From Methylobacterium sp. 17Sr1-1 (lineage in GTDB: Bacteria > Pseudomonadota > Alphaproteobacteria > Rhizobiales > Beijerinckiaceae): DNA of 64,000 nt. The position numbers were made by a program, and so were the translations under genes. Shown here piece after piece: positions 1 to 9,210 of this stretch. Under the pieces are notes generated by a model. That model did no database searches, had not been told where the DNA came from, and worked only from the letters and a program-made list of their open reading frames with translations. The stretch covers positions 459,001 to 523,000 of the forward strand of contig NZ_CP029552.1 of assembly GCF_003173775.1 (NCBI RefSeq). Direction: 5' to 3'. The first letter of the stretch is position 1. Each line of letters begins with the position of its first letter.

Positions 1-953
1 GCTGCCAGCGCGGGGCGGAGATCGCCGCGCGGCTGCGCTTCCCGCCCGTCGTGTGCGAGGCGATCCACGCCCTCGACGAGCACTGGAACGGCAAGGGCCG
101 GCCCGACCGCCGCGCCGGGCCCGGGATCCCGCTCTACGCCCGCATCGCCCTGCTGGCGCAGGTCGCCGACGTCTTTCACACCAGCGCCGGGCCGGCGGCG
201 GCGCTCGCCGAGGCGCGGGCCCGGGCCGGCACCTGGTTCGACCCCGATGCCGTGGCGGCCTTCGAGCGGGCAGCGCGGGCGCCGGGCTTCTGGGAGGTCC
301 TGGCCTCGGAGCGAGTGGCGGATGCCGTGGCGGCCCTGGAGCCGGCGCGGCCCGGCCTCGTCGTCGACGAGGATTACCTCGACGACATCGCCCGCGCCTT
401 CGCCCAGGTGATCGACGCCAAGAGCCCGTTCACCTCGGGCCATTCCGAGCGGGTCGCGGTCTATGCCGACCTGATCGCGGCCGAGCTCGGCTACGACACC
501 CGGGCCCGCCGCTGGCTGCGCCGGGCGGCCTTGCTGCACGATGTCGGCAAGCTCGGGGTCTCGAACGCCATCCTCGACAAGGCGGCCAAGCTCGACGAGG
601 CGGAGTGGCGCGACATGCGCAACCACGCCCTCCTGTCCGAGACGATCCTCGCCCGCGTCGCCGCCTTCCACGCCATCGCGCGGATCGGCGGCGCCCATCA
701 CGAGCGCCTCGACGGCAAGGGCTATCCCCGCGGCCTCTCGGGCGACGCCATCGCGCCGGAGACGCGGATCGTCTCGGTGGCGGACGTGTTCGATGCGCTG
801 ACCGCCGACCGCCCCTACCGCGCCGCGATGCCGGTCCCGAAGGCGCTCGGCATCATGCGCGCGGAGGTCGGCACCGCCTTCGACCCGGCCTGCTTCGCGG
901 CTCTGGAGCGGGTGATCGCCGGGCTCGACGGGGACCTGTCCCGGGCGGCGTGA
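1..953 (+). CDS. HD-GYP domain cyclic-di-GMP phosphodiesterase, 5'-truncated
   Basis: The reading frame is already open at the window edge, so the N-terminus lies upstream. The C-terminal half carries HDVGKLG and, further on, [13 protein letters not shown], the two signatures of an HD-GYP domain that hydrolyses c-di-GMP using bound metal. The preceding part ([13 protein letters not shown]) resembles the end of a first, degenerate HD domain, so this is probably a tandem-HD protein. It ends at TGA 951-953. An in-frame GTG at 51 exists but would cut into the first HD-like domain, so it is not the real start. Cytoplasmic signalling role is inferred from the family. Confidence 0.85.
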   Translation, partial: CQRGAEIAARLRFPPVVCEAIHALDEHWNGKGRPDRRAGPGIPLYARIALLAQVADVFHTSAGPAAALAEARARAGTWFDPDAVAAFERAARAPGFWEVLASERVADAVAALEPARPGLVVDEDYLDDIARAFAQVIDAKSPFTSGHSERVAVYADLIAAELGYDTRARRWLRRAALLHDVGKLGVSNAILDKAAKLDEAEWRDMRNHALLSETILARVAAFHAIARIGGAHHERLDGKGYPRGLSGDAIAPETRIVSVADVFDALTADRPYRAAMPVPKALGIMRAEVGTAFDPACFAALERVIAGLDGDLSRAA

Positions 954-970
954 CACCGCCCGGGGTCTGG

Positions 971-1348
971 CTACTCGATCGAGGCGGTCGCCTCGACGGT
1001 CTCCCGCGCCCGGGCCGGCGTCACCGTGACGGCGTCGCCCGTGCGGGCGATGGTGACCGTTCGGGCGGCGGTGCCGGCCTGGCGCGGCGTCGAGACGGTG
1101 AGGCTCTGCCCGGAGGCCAGCACCGCCTCGAACCGGGAGGCGGGGGCGGCGGCGCGCGGGGCCAGCGTCACCACCACGCGGTAGCCCGCGGGCTCGGGCG
1201 TGTAGTAGGCCACCCCGGCGAGCGGGCCGAGGTCGAGGCTGGCCGCCCCGGCCGGGCGCAGCTCGCCGGCGGAGGCCGCGCCGGCGGCGAGCGTCGCGAC
1301 GGCGAGAAGGGTGTTGCCGAGGGCTTTACGAAGGGTCGTCCGGGTCAT
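971..1348 (-). CDS. Small secreted hypothetical protein
   Basis: This is a 125-residue protein starting MTRTTLRKALGN, followed by a hydrophobic run ending in an AASAG-type cleavage site, so an exported protein is likely. The mature part is short, alanine/threonine rich and beta-prone (VVVTLAP, SLTVSTP, TVTIARTG). I recognise no domain. The ATG at 1348 is preferred because the signal peptide begins there; the frame stays open upstream, but that stretch is a shadow of the LysR gene. The gene is divergent from that LysR gene with a 99-bp gap, so it may be one of its targets (inference). Confidence 0.6.
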   Translation of the reverse strand: MTRTTLRKALGNTLLAVATLAAGAASAGELRPAGAASLDLGPLAGVAYYTPEPAGYRVVVTLAPRAAAPASRFEAVLASGQSLTVSTPRQAGTAARTVTIARTGDAVTVTPARARETVEATASIE

Positions 1349-1447
1349 GGTCGTCGTCCTGGCCGTGGCGGGGAGCCGCGAGCGCCCCGCATCCATGGTC
1401 GAGATATGCGCTGCGGTGCAGCATGGATCAAACAGATCGTATCGATA

Positions 1448-2407
1448 ATGACTATTGATCATATCGATCTTGCCCGGATCGACCTCAACCTCCTGGTCGC
1501 CCTCGACGCCCTGCTCGCCGAGCGCAGCGTGACCCGGGCGGCGTCCCGCATCGGCATCGGCCAGTCGGCGATGAGCAGCGCGCTCGCCCGCCTGCGGGTC
1601 CTGTTCGACGACGAGCTTCTGACCCGCGCCCCCGAGGGGATGCGGCCGACGCCGCGGGCGCTCGCCCTGTCCGAGCCGCTGCGGATCGTGCTGCGCCAGG
1701 TCCAGGTCCTGGTGCGCCGGGACGAGGCCTTCGATCCGCGCACGGTCGAGCGCACCTTCACGATCAGCCTGCCGGACAGCACCGAGGTGCTGCTCGGCAC
1801 GCGCCTCCTCGCGTATCTGCGGCAGGAGGCGCCGGGGATCAGCCTGCTGCTGCGCTCCGTCGACCGGGCGCACGTCCTGCAGGAGATCGACGCCGACCGG
1901 CTCGACCTCGCCATCGATCTGTCGTTCCGCGGGCAGATGCACCACAAGCAGCGCCTGCTCTACCGCGACAGCTACGTCTGCCTGTTCAACGCCGCCCTGG
2001 TCGGGCTGACGCCGCCGATCTCGCTCGACGATTACCTGCGCTTTCCCCACGTGCTGACCAGCCTGCGCGAGACCGCCCACGGGGTGGTGGACGACGCGTT
2101 GGCCAAGATCGGCCGCAGCCGCACCCTCGCGGTCACCTCGCCGCGCTTCATCGCGGTGCCGTTCCTGGTGCGCAGCGCGCCGGTGCTCACCACCATGCAT
2201 GCGCGCCTCGCCACGCTCTTCGCCGAGACCCTCGGGCTGACGGTGAGCCCCGCCCCGGTCCCCCTCGACGACGTGGCGATCGGCATGCTCTGGCACGCCT
2301 CCTACGACGATGACCCGGCCCATCGCTGGCTGCGCGACCTGCTGCGGCGTCTCGCCGGCGAAGGCGGGCCTGTTCCCGAGCCCGGCGAGGCGCCGGTCGT
2401 TTCCTGA
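1448..2407 (+). CDS. LysR family transcriptional regulator (NodD-like)
   Basis: This is a 319-residue regulator. The N-terminal winged helix-turn-helix reads LDALLAERSVTRAASRIGIG then QSAMSSALARLR, followed by a substrate-binding domain. The phrase LLVALDALLAERSVTRAA and the somewhat extended C-terminus place it near the NodD/NahR branch. The ATG at 1448 is chosen because it puts the HTH at the usual distance from the start; the frame is open far upstream but that is a GC-rich shadow. The sequence around the start is AT-rich and contains ATCGAT-type dyads, a possible self-regulatory site. It is divergent from the small secreted protein. Confidence 0.9.
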   Translation: MTIDHIDLARIDLNLLVALDALLAERSVTRAASRIGIGQSAMSSALARLRVLFDDELLTRAPEGMRPTPRALALSEPLRIVLRQVQVLVRRDEAFDPRTVERTFTISLPDSTEVLLGTRLLAYLRQEAPGISLLLRSVDRAHVLQEIDADRLDLAIDLSFRGQMHHKQRLLYRDSYVCLFNAALVGLTPPISLDDYLRFPHVLTSLRETAHGVVDDALAKIGRSRTLAVTSPRFIAVPFLVRSAPVLTTMHARLATLFAETLGLTVSPAPVPLDDVAIGMLWHASYDDDPAHRWLRDLLRRLAGEGGPVPEPGEAPVVS

Positions 2408-2491
2408 CGCCCAGGCCCTGCCGGTGCGGCGCGCGAGGCGCTATGCTGGCGCGGTTCACCTTCGATCCGAACCGACCCTGGACCTTTACCC

Positions 2492-3652
2492 GTGCGCCTG
2501 ACCCAGATCACCCACCACGACCTCGACGGCTACGGCGCCGCGACCCTCGTCGCGGCCTATGCCGAGCCGGCCCGGATCGTGCACGTGCCGCGCTACGGCG
2601 ATGTCGGCCCGGTCGTCGACGACGAATTGAAGCGCTTAGGGAAAACCAAGGCGGCGGAGATGGTGCTGATCACCGATCTCGGCATCGAGGAGCCGACGAT
2701 CGCCTTCCTGCGCCGCTTCGCCGCCATGAACCGCAAGCGCGACCCGGAGGCGCCGCACCGGCTGGTGGTGCTCGACCACCACACCTCCTCGATCGACCAG
2801 ATGCGCCGCCAGGGGCTGGAGCCGAAGGCCGATTCCGAGAATCCCCGCCTGTCGCGGTTCGACCTCGGCGATCCGTCGGTCACCGTGCTGATCGACGAGG
2901 GCTCGAGCGCGACGAAGATGGTCGCGACCCACCGCGCCCTGTTCGCCACGCGCGAGGCCGACCCCGCCCGCGCCGAGGATCTCGCGCTCTTGGTCGCCTC
3001 TGTCGACGCCCTCGACCTCTGGCGCAAGGACGATCCCCGCTTCCCCGGCGGCTTCGCCCTCGACGAGATTTTTTGGGACAATGTCGGCACCCTGGTGCCG
3101 GTCGGGCATCCGGCGCACGATCCCTTCGTCGCCCGCCTGCTGCTGGAGGCGACCGCACGCCTGCGCGCCGGCGCCACCCCGGCCGAACTGGAGCGCGCCG
3201 TGCCGGAGATCCGCGGGGCGATCGTCGACGATCTGATGCGCGACGAGCCCGGCGACGATGCGAGCCTCACCACCCGCCAGCGGATGGCCCGGGCGCTCGC
3301 CCGCTCCGACGCGCTGTTCCACGCGCTGCCGGACGGTACGCTCCTGTCCTTCGCCCTCGACGCCGGCACCTTCCAGCGGGTCTCGGACCTGGTGATGGCG
3401 AGCGGGCGCGCCAAGCGCCTCGTCAACGTGCAGCGCGCCGGCACCCTGTCGTTCCGCTCGGTCGACGGCACCGCCCTCGACGGCGCCCGCCTGTTCCGCG
3501 GCGGCGGCCACCAGGACGCCGCCGGCGGCAAGCTCCCGAGCGGCACCGCCTTCTCGCTCGCCGACGCCGTGGCGCAGGTCGAGCCGGTGCTGAGCCCGCC
3601 GAAGGGCGCCGCCGACAGCCCGTTCGCGGCGCTGAAGAACTGGAAGGGGTAG
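2492..3652 (+). CDS. DHH family phosphoesterase
   Basis: This 386-residue protein begins at a GTG codon. The first motif, HHDLDGYG, and the LDHHTSSID motif are the metal-binding signatures of DHH phosphoesterases (oligoribonuclease NrnB and related enzymes). The C-terminal third contains GGGHQDAAGGK, the glycine-rich DHHA1 substrate-binding motif. The family hydrolyses phosphodiester bonds in short oligonucleotides or cyclic dinucleotides; which substrate applies here cannot be read from the sequence. A second, divergent DHH protein is encoded at 31478-32542. Confidence 0.85.
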   Translation: MRLTQITHHDLDGYGAATLVAAYAEPARIVHVPRYGDVGPVVDDELKRLGKTKAAEMVLITDLGIEEPTIAFLRRFAAMNRKRDPEAPHRLVVLDHHTSSIDQMRRQGLEPKADSENPRLSRFDLGDPSVTVLIDEGSSATKMVATHRALFATREADPARAEDLALLVASVDALDLWRKDDPRFPGGFALDEIFWDNVGTLVPVGHPAHDPFVARLLLEATARLRAGATPAELERAVPEIRGAIVDDLMRDEPGDDASLTTRQRMARALARSDALFHALPDGTLLSFALDAGTFQRVSDLVMASGRAKRLVNVQRAGTLSFRSVDGTALDGARLFRGGGHQDAAGGKLPSGTAFSLADAVAQVEPVLSPPKGAADSPFAALKNWKG

Positions 3653-3723
3653 GGCGGATCACGGGAGCGGCTCCCGCCGGATCCTTGCATAATCGGGCGA
3701 TGGAAGAAGAGGTGCGGGCCCCT

Positions 3724-3988
3724 CCTCTCCCCGCGGGCGCCAGGGCTGTCCGGGGAAAAATCCCTGCTAGAATCAAGCGCGGGATCCCCTCTCCCGAGTG
3801 GGAGAGGGGGAGGGGTGAGGGTGGAGACGGTGCCGATAAAGGCTCCGAACGTTCCGCTGCCAGCACGACGGTCAGAGCTTCACACTGAAGCGCGCCACCC
3901 TCACCCCCAGCCCCTCTCCCACACGGGAGAGGGGAGACGCGCCACTTCTTTTCACCGGATAGTCCCGCCGCCCGCGGGGAGAGGGGAG
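3724..3988. repeat. Dispersed palindromic repeat, long copy
   Basis: A large imperfect inverted repeat. The outer ends read CCTCTCCCCGCGGGCG and its complement, and two internal hairpins, CCCCTCTCCC-N4-GGGAGAGGGG, lie at 3786-3809 and 3911-3934. The central part (about 3815-3905) is the reverse complement of the central part of the repeats at 39013-39233 and 40806-41012; all share GTCGTGCTGGCAGC and CACCGTCTCCACCCTCAC on one strand or the other. The left end also matches the short copy at 21431-21552 (AGAATCAA-GCGCGGG). No transposase lies inside, so it resembles a non-autonomous element. Confidence 0.8.
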
Positions 3989-4384
3989 CGCCCGCGCCTC
4001 ACTTGTCTCCCGGGCACCCCTGCTGCCCCCGGGCGGGCCCGATCCCACCCGCCTCGCCGGCATCCCGGTCCCGCGTCCCGTCGGGTCTCGGATCCGCCGC
4101 GCCGCGGCCGAACGTCTGGGCCCAGGTCAGCGCGATGATCTCGGCGCCTGCGCCACTCGCGTTCCGGGTCTTCCGGGCCGCGCGGCGACGCCCGGCGCCG
4201 ATCCAGCGCCGCACGAGCGGCTCGCCGTCGCGCGGTAGGCCGACGGGTCTCCGTCGTCGCTCGTTCCCTCGCCGCACCCGCCGCCTCCTGTCCCAAGACA
4301 ATGGGGCACCATGTCGGGCGCGGACGGTGCCGGGACGACGGCGATTCGTCCCAATTCCTTCATCCGGCGTCCCAATCGGCCGAT
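3989..4384. other. Gap without a recognisable gene
   Basis: Between the repeat and the AraC gene I see only GC-rich sequence with overlapping low-complexity frames rich in arginine, alanine and proline. None has a family resemblance, a signal peptide or a ribosome binding site. Confidence 0.5.
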
Positions 4385-5425
4385 TCAGGCGACGAGCGTC
4401 ATGACCCAGTCGTAGAAGCCGTCCCAGCCCCCGGCCGTCCCGTCCGGCGGGCTGCGCCGCTCCGGGCCTGCGCCCCGCGCCGCGGCCCTCACGTCGGCGG
4501 GGCTCACGTCGAACTCGGCGCGAAAGGCGGCGGTGAAGCTCGCCGGGCTGCCGTAGCCGTAGCGATAGGCGACCTCGGAGATCCGCGCGGCCTGCCCGCT
4601 CCCCTCGGCGAGGTCGCGGTAGGCGCGGGCGAGCCGGCGGCGGCGGATATACTCGACCACGCCGCCCAGGGGCGCGAACAGGCGGTAGAGCGCGCTGCGC
4701 GAGACGCCGAAGCGGCGGCAGATCTGCTCCACGCTCAGCTCGGGGGAGCCGATCTCGGCGTCGATGTGGCCGCGGATGGCGAGGAGAACCGGCGCGCGCT
4801 CGAAGGCGCGGCCGGTTGGGCCGCCTTCGGTGGCCTTGCACGCCGCGGCGGACAGCAGGCACGCCGTGGCCTGGGCGGCGACCCGCGCCTCCGCGGGGGT
4901 GAAGTGCGGCACGTTCCGTCCGAGCGAGCGCAGGTGGTCGCCGACCAGCGCCCCGAACGGGTCGCCGGCGCGCAGGACCGTTCCGTGCGCCTCGCCGAGC
5001 CGGGCCCCGCCCTCCGGAAACAGGCCGCGCGGGATGATGACGGTGATGGCGCGGTAGTCGGTCGAATCCAGGGAGAGGGGCTGCGCGAGGTCGAGCAGGG
5101 CGACGTCGCCGGGACCGACCGGCGCCTCGTCCCCGGAGGCCCGGATCGTCGCCTGTCCGTCCATCCGCAGCTGCGCCGCCACGTGGTCGACGCCCATGCG
5201 GGCGACGAGGCTGCGCGAGCGCTCGTTGCGCAGGCCGGAGGCCGCGGTCAGGCCGATGATCGCGTTGCCGAGATGGTAGACCTCGGACCGGCCGCGGAAA
5301 TCCGGGGTGTCCTCCTTGCGGACCTCGACGTCCCAGAACGGCGCCACGGCCTCGCGCCAGGCGGGGATCGTCCGCGGCCCGAAGGTCGTTCCTTCCAGAC
5401 GGAGGTTGGGGCCGCGAAGGGTCAT
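4385..5425 (-). CDS. AraC family transcriptional regulator
   Basis: The C-terminus holds two helix-turn-helix units typical of AraC/XylS: LSVEQICRRFGVSRSALYRLF, then ISEVAYRYGYGSPASFTAAF, with the sequel FDVSPADVR. The N-terminal about 200 residues resemble the AraC-binding-like (AraC_binding_2) domain, which senses a small ligand. I chose the ATG at 5425 (MTLRGPNL); in-frame starts at 5482 and 5527 would add up to 34 low-complexity residues. No clear Shine-Dalgarno separates these. Neighbours give no hint of the regulon. Confidence 0.85.
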   Translation of the reverse strand: MTLRGPNLRLEGTTFGPRTIPAWREAVAPFWDVEVRKEDTPDFRGRSEVYHLGNAIIGLTAASGLRNERSRSLVARMGVDHVAAQLRMDGQATIRASGDEAPVGPGDVALLDLAQPLSLDSTDYRAITVIIPRGLFPEGGARLGEAHGTVLRAGDPFGALVGDHLRSLGRNVPHFTPAEARVAAQATACLLSAAACKATEGGPTGRAFERAPVLLAIRGHIDAEIGSPELSVEQICRRFGVSRSALYRLFAPLGGVVEYIRRRRLARAYRDLAEGSGQAARISEVAYRYGYGSPASFTAAFRAEFDVSPADVRAAARGAGPERRSPPDGTAGGWDGFYDWVMTLVA

Positions 5426-5566
5426 GTCAGGCGGGAAGCACGTCAGGCTTGAAGCGAGGCGGCGCGCCGCCCCTGGTTGCATCAGGCTCGCATGGCGGTC
5501 ACGGTTGTGCAAATCGATTTGTCGCAAGACATCGCGCGTCCCGCCGGAATCCGCGGCCGGCGCTCG

Positions 5567-6262
5567 CTAGCGCGGGCCCGCCCCGTCCACCCGCTCGCCG
5601 ATCCACACCACGTGCCGCCCGCCGCTCCCGGCCGAGCGGACCTTGTGCTCCTCGACCGTGAAGCCGCCGCGCTGCAGGCGGGACTTGAACTTGCGGTCGG
5701 GGCTCTCCGACCACACGCCGAGCACGCCGCCCGGCCGCAGCGCCCGCCGGGCGCGGCCGAGGCCCGCGACGTCGTAGAGCCGGTCGTTGCTGCGCTGGAC
5801 CAGCCCCTCCGGCCCGTTGTCGACGTCGAGCAGGATGGCGTCGTAGGCGCCGGGGCTGTCCGCGATGAGGTGGTGGACGTCGGTCTCGTGCAGGCTCACC
5901 CGGGGATCGTCGAGGCTGCCGGCGAAGATGTGCGCGAGCGGTCCCCGCGCCCAGGCGGCGACGGCCGGGACCAGCTCGGCGACCACGACCTCGGCGCGCG
6001 GCCCGAGCTCGCTCAAGGCCGCCCGCAGGGTGAATCCCATGCCGAGCCCGCCGATCAGCACCCGCGGCGCCGGGAGCCGGCTCAGGCGCGCGCAGGCGAG
6101 GCTGGCGAGCGCCCGCTCCGAGCCGCTGCGGCGGCTGTTCATCAGCTCGATCGAGTCGACCACGATCGCGAACTCGTCGCCCCGGCGCATCAGGCGCAAG
6201 GACGCGGTCTCGCCGGGGATGGCGCTGGTGTCGAGGTGAACCCAGGGAATCAAGAATCGCAC
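5567..6262 (-). CDS. Spermidine synthase-like SAM methyltransferase fold protein
   Basis: A protein of about 231 residues with a Rossmann fold of the spermidine synthase/methyltransferase class. The nucleotide-binding loop is RVLIGGLGMGFTLRAAL, followed by VVVAELVPAV, and an acidic strand AILLDVDNGPEG. The early ELMNSRRSGSE segment matches the substrate gate region seen in spermidine-synthase-like proteins. The GTG at 6262 (VRFLIPWVHLDT) starts the conserved part; the frame is open to an ATG at 6319, which adds 19 unconserved residues. The substrate is unknown. Confidence 0.75.
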   Translation of the reverse strand: MRFLIPWVHLDTSAIPGETASLRLMRRGDEFAIVVDSIELMNSRRSGSERALASLACARLSRLPAPRVLIGGLGMGFTLRAALSELGPRAEVVVAELVPAVAAWARGPLAHIFAGSLDDPRVSLHETDVHHLIADSPGAYDAILLDVDNGPEGLVQRSNDRLYDVAGLGRARRALRPGGVLGVWSESPDRKFKSRLQRGGFTVEEHKVRSAGSGGRHVVWIGERVDGAGPR

Positions 6263-6546
6263 TCCATCGGACCGCGCCGTGCCGGCGGAGCGGCCTCGGG
6301 CAGGATGATCGGGACGCAACGCGAGCGGGGCGGTTTTTCGCGACGCAGCCGCCGCAGGCCGGCCCGCGGCCGCGACGGCGCGCCGACGGAAGGCCGGAAT
6401 GGCGCCGGCTATCGCACGCGCGAGGGCGGCGCGTCGAGGCCGGGATCGAGCCCGGCATAGACCTGAGATCGGACCTGAGATCGGATCGGGGATCGGGGCG
6501 GTGGGATGTTTGTCCTTCGCGGGGGTTCCGTGCCATAGTTCCGCGG

Positions 6547-6750
6547 ATGAGCGAGAACGAATTCTACCCCTTCACCATCGAGGTAGCCCCGCTGAGCAGC
6601 CCGAAAGGAAAATTCGGCTGGGCGATCCGCAAGCACGGCAAGCTGCTCGAGCGGTCGGACCGGCCGCACGACAGCGAGGAGCGGGCTTATGCCAGCGCCA
6701 CCGCCGCCGTGGAGCGCGCCTTCCGCCCGGCCGATCCGCGCCGGCGCTAG
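6547..6750 (+). CDS. Small hypothetical protein (67 aa)
   Basis: A compact protein starting MSENEFYPFTIEVAP and ending in arginines. The segment GKFGWAIRKHGKLLERSDRP looks like a small beta-hairpin domain, and the composition is normal rather than shadow-like. The start codon follows an AT-containing stretch. I do not recognise the family. Confidence 0.6.
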   Translation: MSENEFYPFTIEVAPLSSPKGKFGWAIRKHGKLLERSDRPHDSEERAYASATAAVERAFRPADPRRR

Positions 6751-7020
6751 GACCGCCCGGGCTCGCCGGAGGCGAATCACGCCCTCCGTCCGTCCGGTGG
6801 CACGACGACGACCGGTCGCGCGAGAGAATTCGCCTTGTCGGCGACGACGAAACCGTTCATCGTCGAACGGTCGATCGTCGGCGGCCGTCCCGGATCTCGT
6901 AGCGCGATCGCTCCGGCTCGGGCACGTCCGTCCGATGTGATCGCGAAATCTGTCCAGCGGCACCGATCGCGGGCAGATGCGCCTCCGGCGGGTCCGCCAT
7001 CCCGCACGAGAGGATCGGCC

Positions 7021-7230
7021 ATGGCCAAGATGTTCATCACCGGCTCGGCCCGCAGCCCGTCGAACGAGGAGTTCAAGGCGCGCGTCGCGCGGCTGGCTGA
7101 GATGCCGACCCACACGGCCTCGCCCGCGACGGCCCGGAAGAACAAGCCCCCGAAGCCCGCCTTCACGCAGCCCGCGCCGTCGCCGGATGACGGCCCGGCC
7201 GAGGAGACCCCTGCCGAGGAGACGGACTGA
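7021..7230 (+). CDS. Small hypothetical protein (69 aa)
   Basis: The protein begins MAKMFITGSARSPSNEEFKA and ends in a proline- and glutamate-rich tail (AEETPAEETD). The first half could form a short helix; the rest looks disordered. The frame is open upstream to a TTG at 6835, but the residues added are low-complexity, so the ATG at 7021 is preferred. Function unknown. Confidence 0.5.
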   Translation: MAKMFITGSARSPSNEEFKARVARLAEMPTHTASPATARKNKPPKPAFTQPAPSPDDGPAEETPAEETD

Positions 7231-7328
7231 ACGCGCCGGGCCGCTTTGCGCCCCACGCCGAGGCTCCCGTATGTTAGGTCCTGCTGGCCGGCCCGACGCG
7301 CGCCGGCCCCGCGGCAGGAGACGTTCCG

Positions 7329-8165
7329 ATGAGCTTCGTGACCACCGGCGACGGCGTTCAGATCTTCTACAAGGATTGGGGCCCGCGGCAGGCCCAGGCC
7401 ATCATGTTCCATCATGGCTGGCCGCTCTCCGCCGACGACTGGGACGCGCAGATGCTGTTCTTCGCGGCCCGCGGCTACCGGGTCGTGGCGCATGACCGGC
7501 GCGGCCACGGCCGCTCGTCGCAGGTTCCGGACGGGCACGACATGGACCATTACGCGGCGGATGCGGCGGCGGTCGTGCACCAGCTCGGCCTCATGAACGT
7601 GATCCATATCGGGCATTCGACGGGCGGCGGCGAGGTCGCCCGCTACGTCGCGCGGCACGGCGAGCCGCAGGGGCGGGCCGCCAAGGCGGTCCTCGTCAGC
7701 GCCGTGCCGCCCCTGATGCTCAAGACCGAGGCCAATCCCGGCGGCCTGCCGATCGAGGTCTTCGACGGGTTCCGCGCCGCGCTCGCCGCCAACCGGGCGC
7801 AGTTCTTCCTCGATGTGGCGGGCGGGCCGTTCTACGGCTTCAACCGGCCGGGCGCCCCCGTGTCCGAGGGCACGATCCGCAACTGGTGGCGCCAGGGCAT
7901 GATGGGCTCGGCCCTCGCGCATTACCACGGCATCAAGGCCTTCTCCGAGACCGACCAGACCGGGGACCTTCGGGCGATCTCGGTCCCGACCCTGGTGCTC
8001 CACGGCGAGGACGACCAGATCGTCCCGATCGACGCGGCCGGCCGCAAATCGGTGACGCTGCTGCGCAACGGCACGCTCAAGACCTATCCGGGCCTGCCGC
8101 ACGGCATGCTGACGACCCACGCCGAGACGCTCAACGCCGACCTCCTCGCCTTCGTGAAGGGGTGA
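7329..8165 (+). CDS. Alpha/beta hydrolase (non-haem chloroperoxidase/arylesterase type)
   Basis: A 278-residue alpha/beta hydrolase. The nucleophile elbow is GHSTGGGEV with the serine at residue 97; the acid lies in HGEDDQIVP and the histidine in GLPHGM near the C-terminus, so the triad is complete. [12 protein letters not shown] supplies the oxyanion-hole region. This pattern is typical of the chloroperoxidase/arylesterase branch, which in practice are esterases. A purine-rich stretch (GGCAGGAG) lies shortly before the ATG. Monocistronic, followed by the convergent LysR gene. Confidence 0.88.
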   Translation: MSFVTTGDGVQIFYKDWGPRQAQAIMFHHGWPLSADDWDAQMLFFAARGYRVVAHDRRGHGRSSQVPDGHDMDHYAADAAAVVHQLGLMNVIHIGHSTGGGEVARYVARHGEPQGRAAKAVLVSAVPPLMLKTEANPGGLPIEVFDGFRAALAANRAQFFLDVAGGPFYGFNRPGAPVSEGTIRNWWRQGMMGSALAHYHGIKAFSETDQTGDLRAISVPTLVLHGEDDQIVPIDAAGRKSVTLLRNGTLKTYPGLPHGMLTTHAETLNADLLAFVKG

Positions 8166-8196
8166 CCCCGACGGGCCGTCGGCGGATCCGGCCCGG

Positions 8197-9111
8197 TCAC
8201 GGGCATGCGGGCGGCACGCGCCGCCCGGCCTCCCGCACCACGTCGAGGAAGGCCCGGAGTGCTGCGGGCACCTGCCGGCGGCCCGGATAGTAGAGGTGGA
8301 AGCCCGGGAAGGACGGGCACCACGGCGCGAGCAGCCGCACCAGCCGGCCGTCGGCGAGGTCGTCGGCGACGTAGCCCTCGAAGAGGAGGGCGATCCCGAG
8401 CCCGTCGAGGGCGGCGAGCCGGATCAGGTCCTGGTCGCCGAGGATCAGCGGACCGTCGACCGCGACGGGCGCCGGAATCCCGTCGCGCTCCAGCTCCCAG
8501 TGGAACAGGCTCCCGCCGGGAAAGCGCTGGCGCAGGCAGGCATGGCCCGACAGGTCGCCCGGTTCGTCCGGCGTGCCCCGTCGCGCCAGGTAGGCGGGCG
8601 CCGCGACGACGGCGAAGCGCTGCGGCCCGCTCAACGGCAGAGCCACCATGTCGAGGGCGAGGCGCTCGCCGAAGCGCACCCCGGCATCGTAGCCCTCGCC
8701 GACGATGTCGGTGAGCGCGTCGTCGCTCGCCACCTCGACGCGGACCTCCGGATGGAGGGTGAGGAAGCGGGCGATGAGCGGCATCAGCACCAGCCGGCAG
8801 GCGCTGCGCGGCGCGTTGAGCCGCAGGGTGCCGGCGGGCCGCGCGGCGGCGGCGGAGGCCGCCGCCATCGCGCCGGCGATGTCGTCGAGGGCGGGGGCGA
8901 GCCGTGCCAGCAGGGCGGCGCCGGCCTCGGTCGGGGCGACGCTGCGGGTGGTGCGGTTGAGGAGCCGCACGCCCATGCGCTCCTCCAGCCCGCGCAGGGC
9001 GTGGCTGAGCGCCGAGGGCGACAGGCCGAGCGCGGCCGCCGCGCGCCGGAAGCTGCGGTGGCGGGCCACCGCCGCGAAGGCCGCGAGGTCGGGAAGGTCG
9101 TCGCGGACCAT
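8197..9111 (-). CDS. LysR family transcriptional regulator
   Basis: A 304-residue regulator: HTH FAAVARHRSFRRAAAALGLS then PSALSHALRGLEERMGVRLL, followed by a LysR substrate-binding domain. The phrase LLNRTTRSVAPTEAGAALL is typical of the subgroup that controls divergent oxidoreductases. It is divergent from the aldo/keto reductase with a 99-bp gap, so that gene is the likely target (inference from arrangement). Confidence 0.9.
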   Translation of the reverse strand: MVRDDLPDLAAFAAVARHRSFRRAAAALGLSPSALSHALRGLEERMGVRLLNRTTRSVAPTEAGAALLARLAPALDDIAGAMAAASAAAARPAGTLRLNAPRSACRLVLMPLIARFLTLHPEVRVEVASDDALTDIVGEGYDAGVRFGERLALDMVALPLSGPQRFAVVAAPAYLARRGTPDEPGDLSGHACLRQRFPGGSLFHWELERDGIPAPVAVDGPLILGDQDLIRLAALDGLGIALLFEGYVADDLADGRLVRLLAPWCPSFPGFHLYYPGRRQVPAALRAFLDVVREAGRRVPPACP

Positions 9112-9210
9112 TGGTGAGCCTGGTTCATCGGTTCATGCGGAGCGGCGCAGCTTATCCGGCGAGGGCCGGAACGCCAGATCCGGGTCGTACGCGAACAAGG
9201 AGTGCTTCCG

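Noticed and set aside
53..2407. 784-residue open frame over the HD-GYP and LysR genes
   Set aside because: Only its last 319 residues (from 1448) are a real protein; the rest is an arginine/glycine-rich shadow of the HD-GYP gene and the opposite-strand secreted protein.
4127..4375. 82-residue minus-strand frame in the gap before the AraC gene
   Set aside because: Composition typical of chance GC-rich frames and no ribosome binding site.
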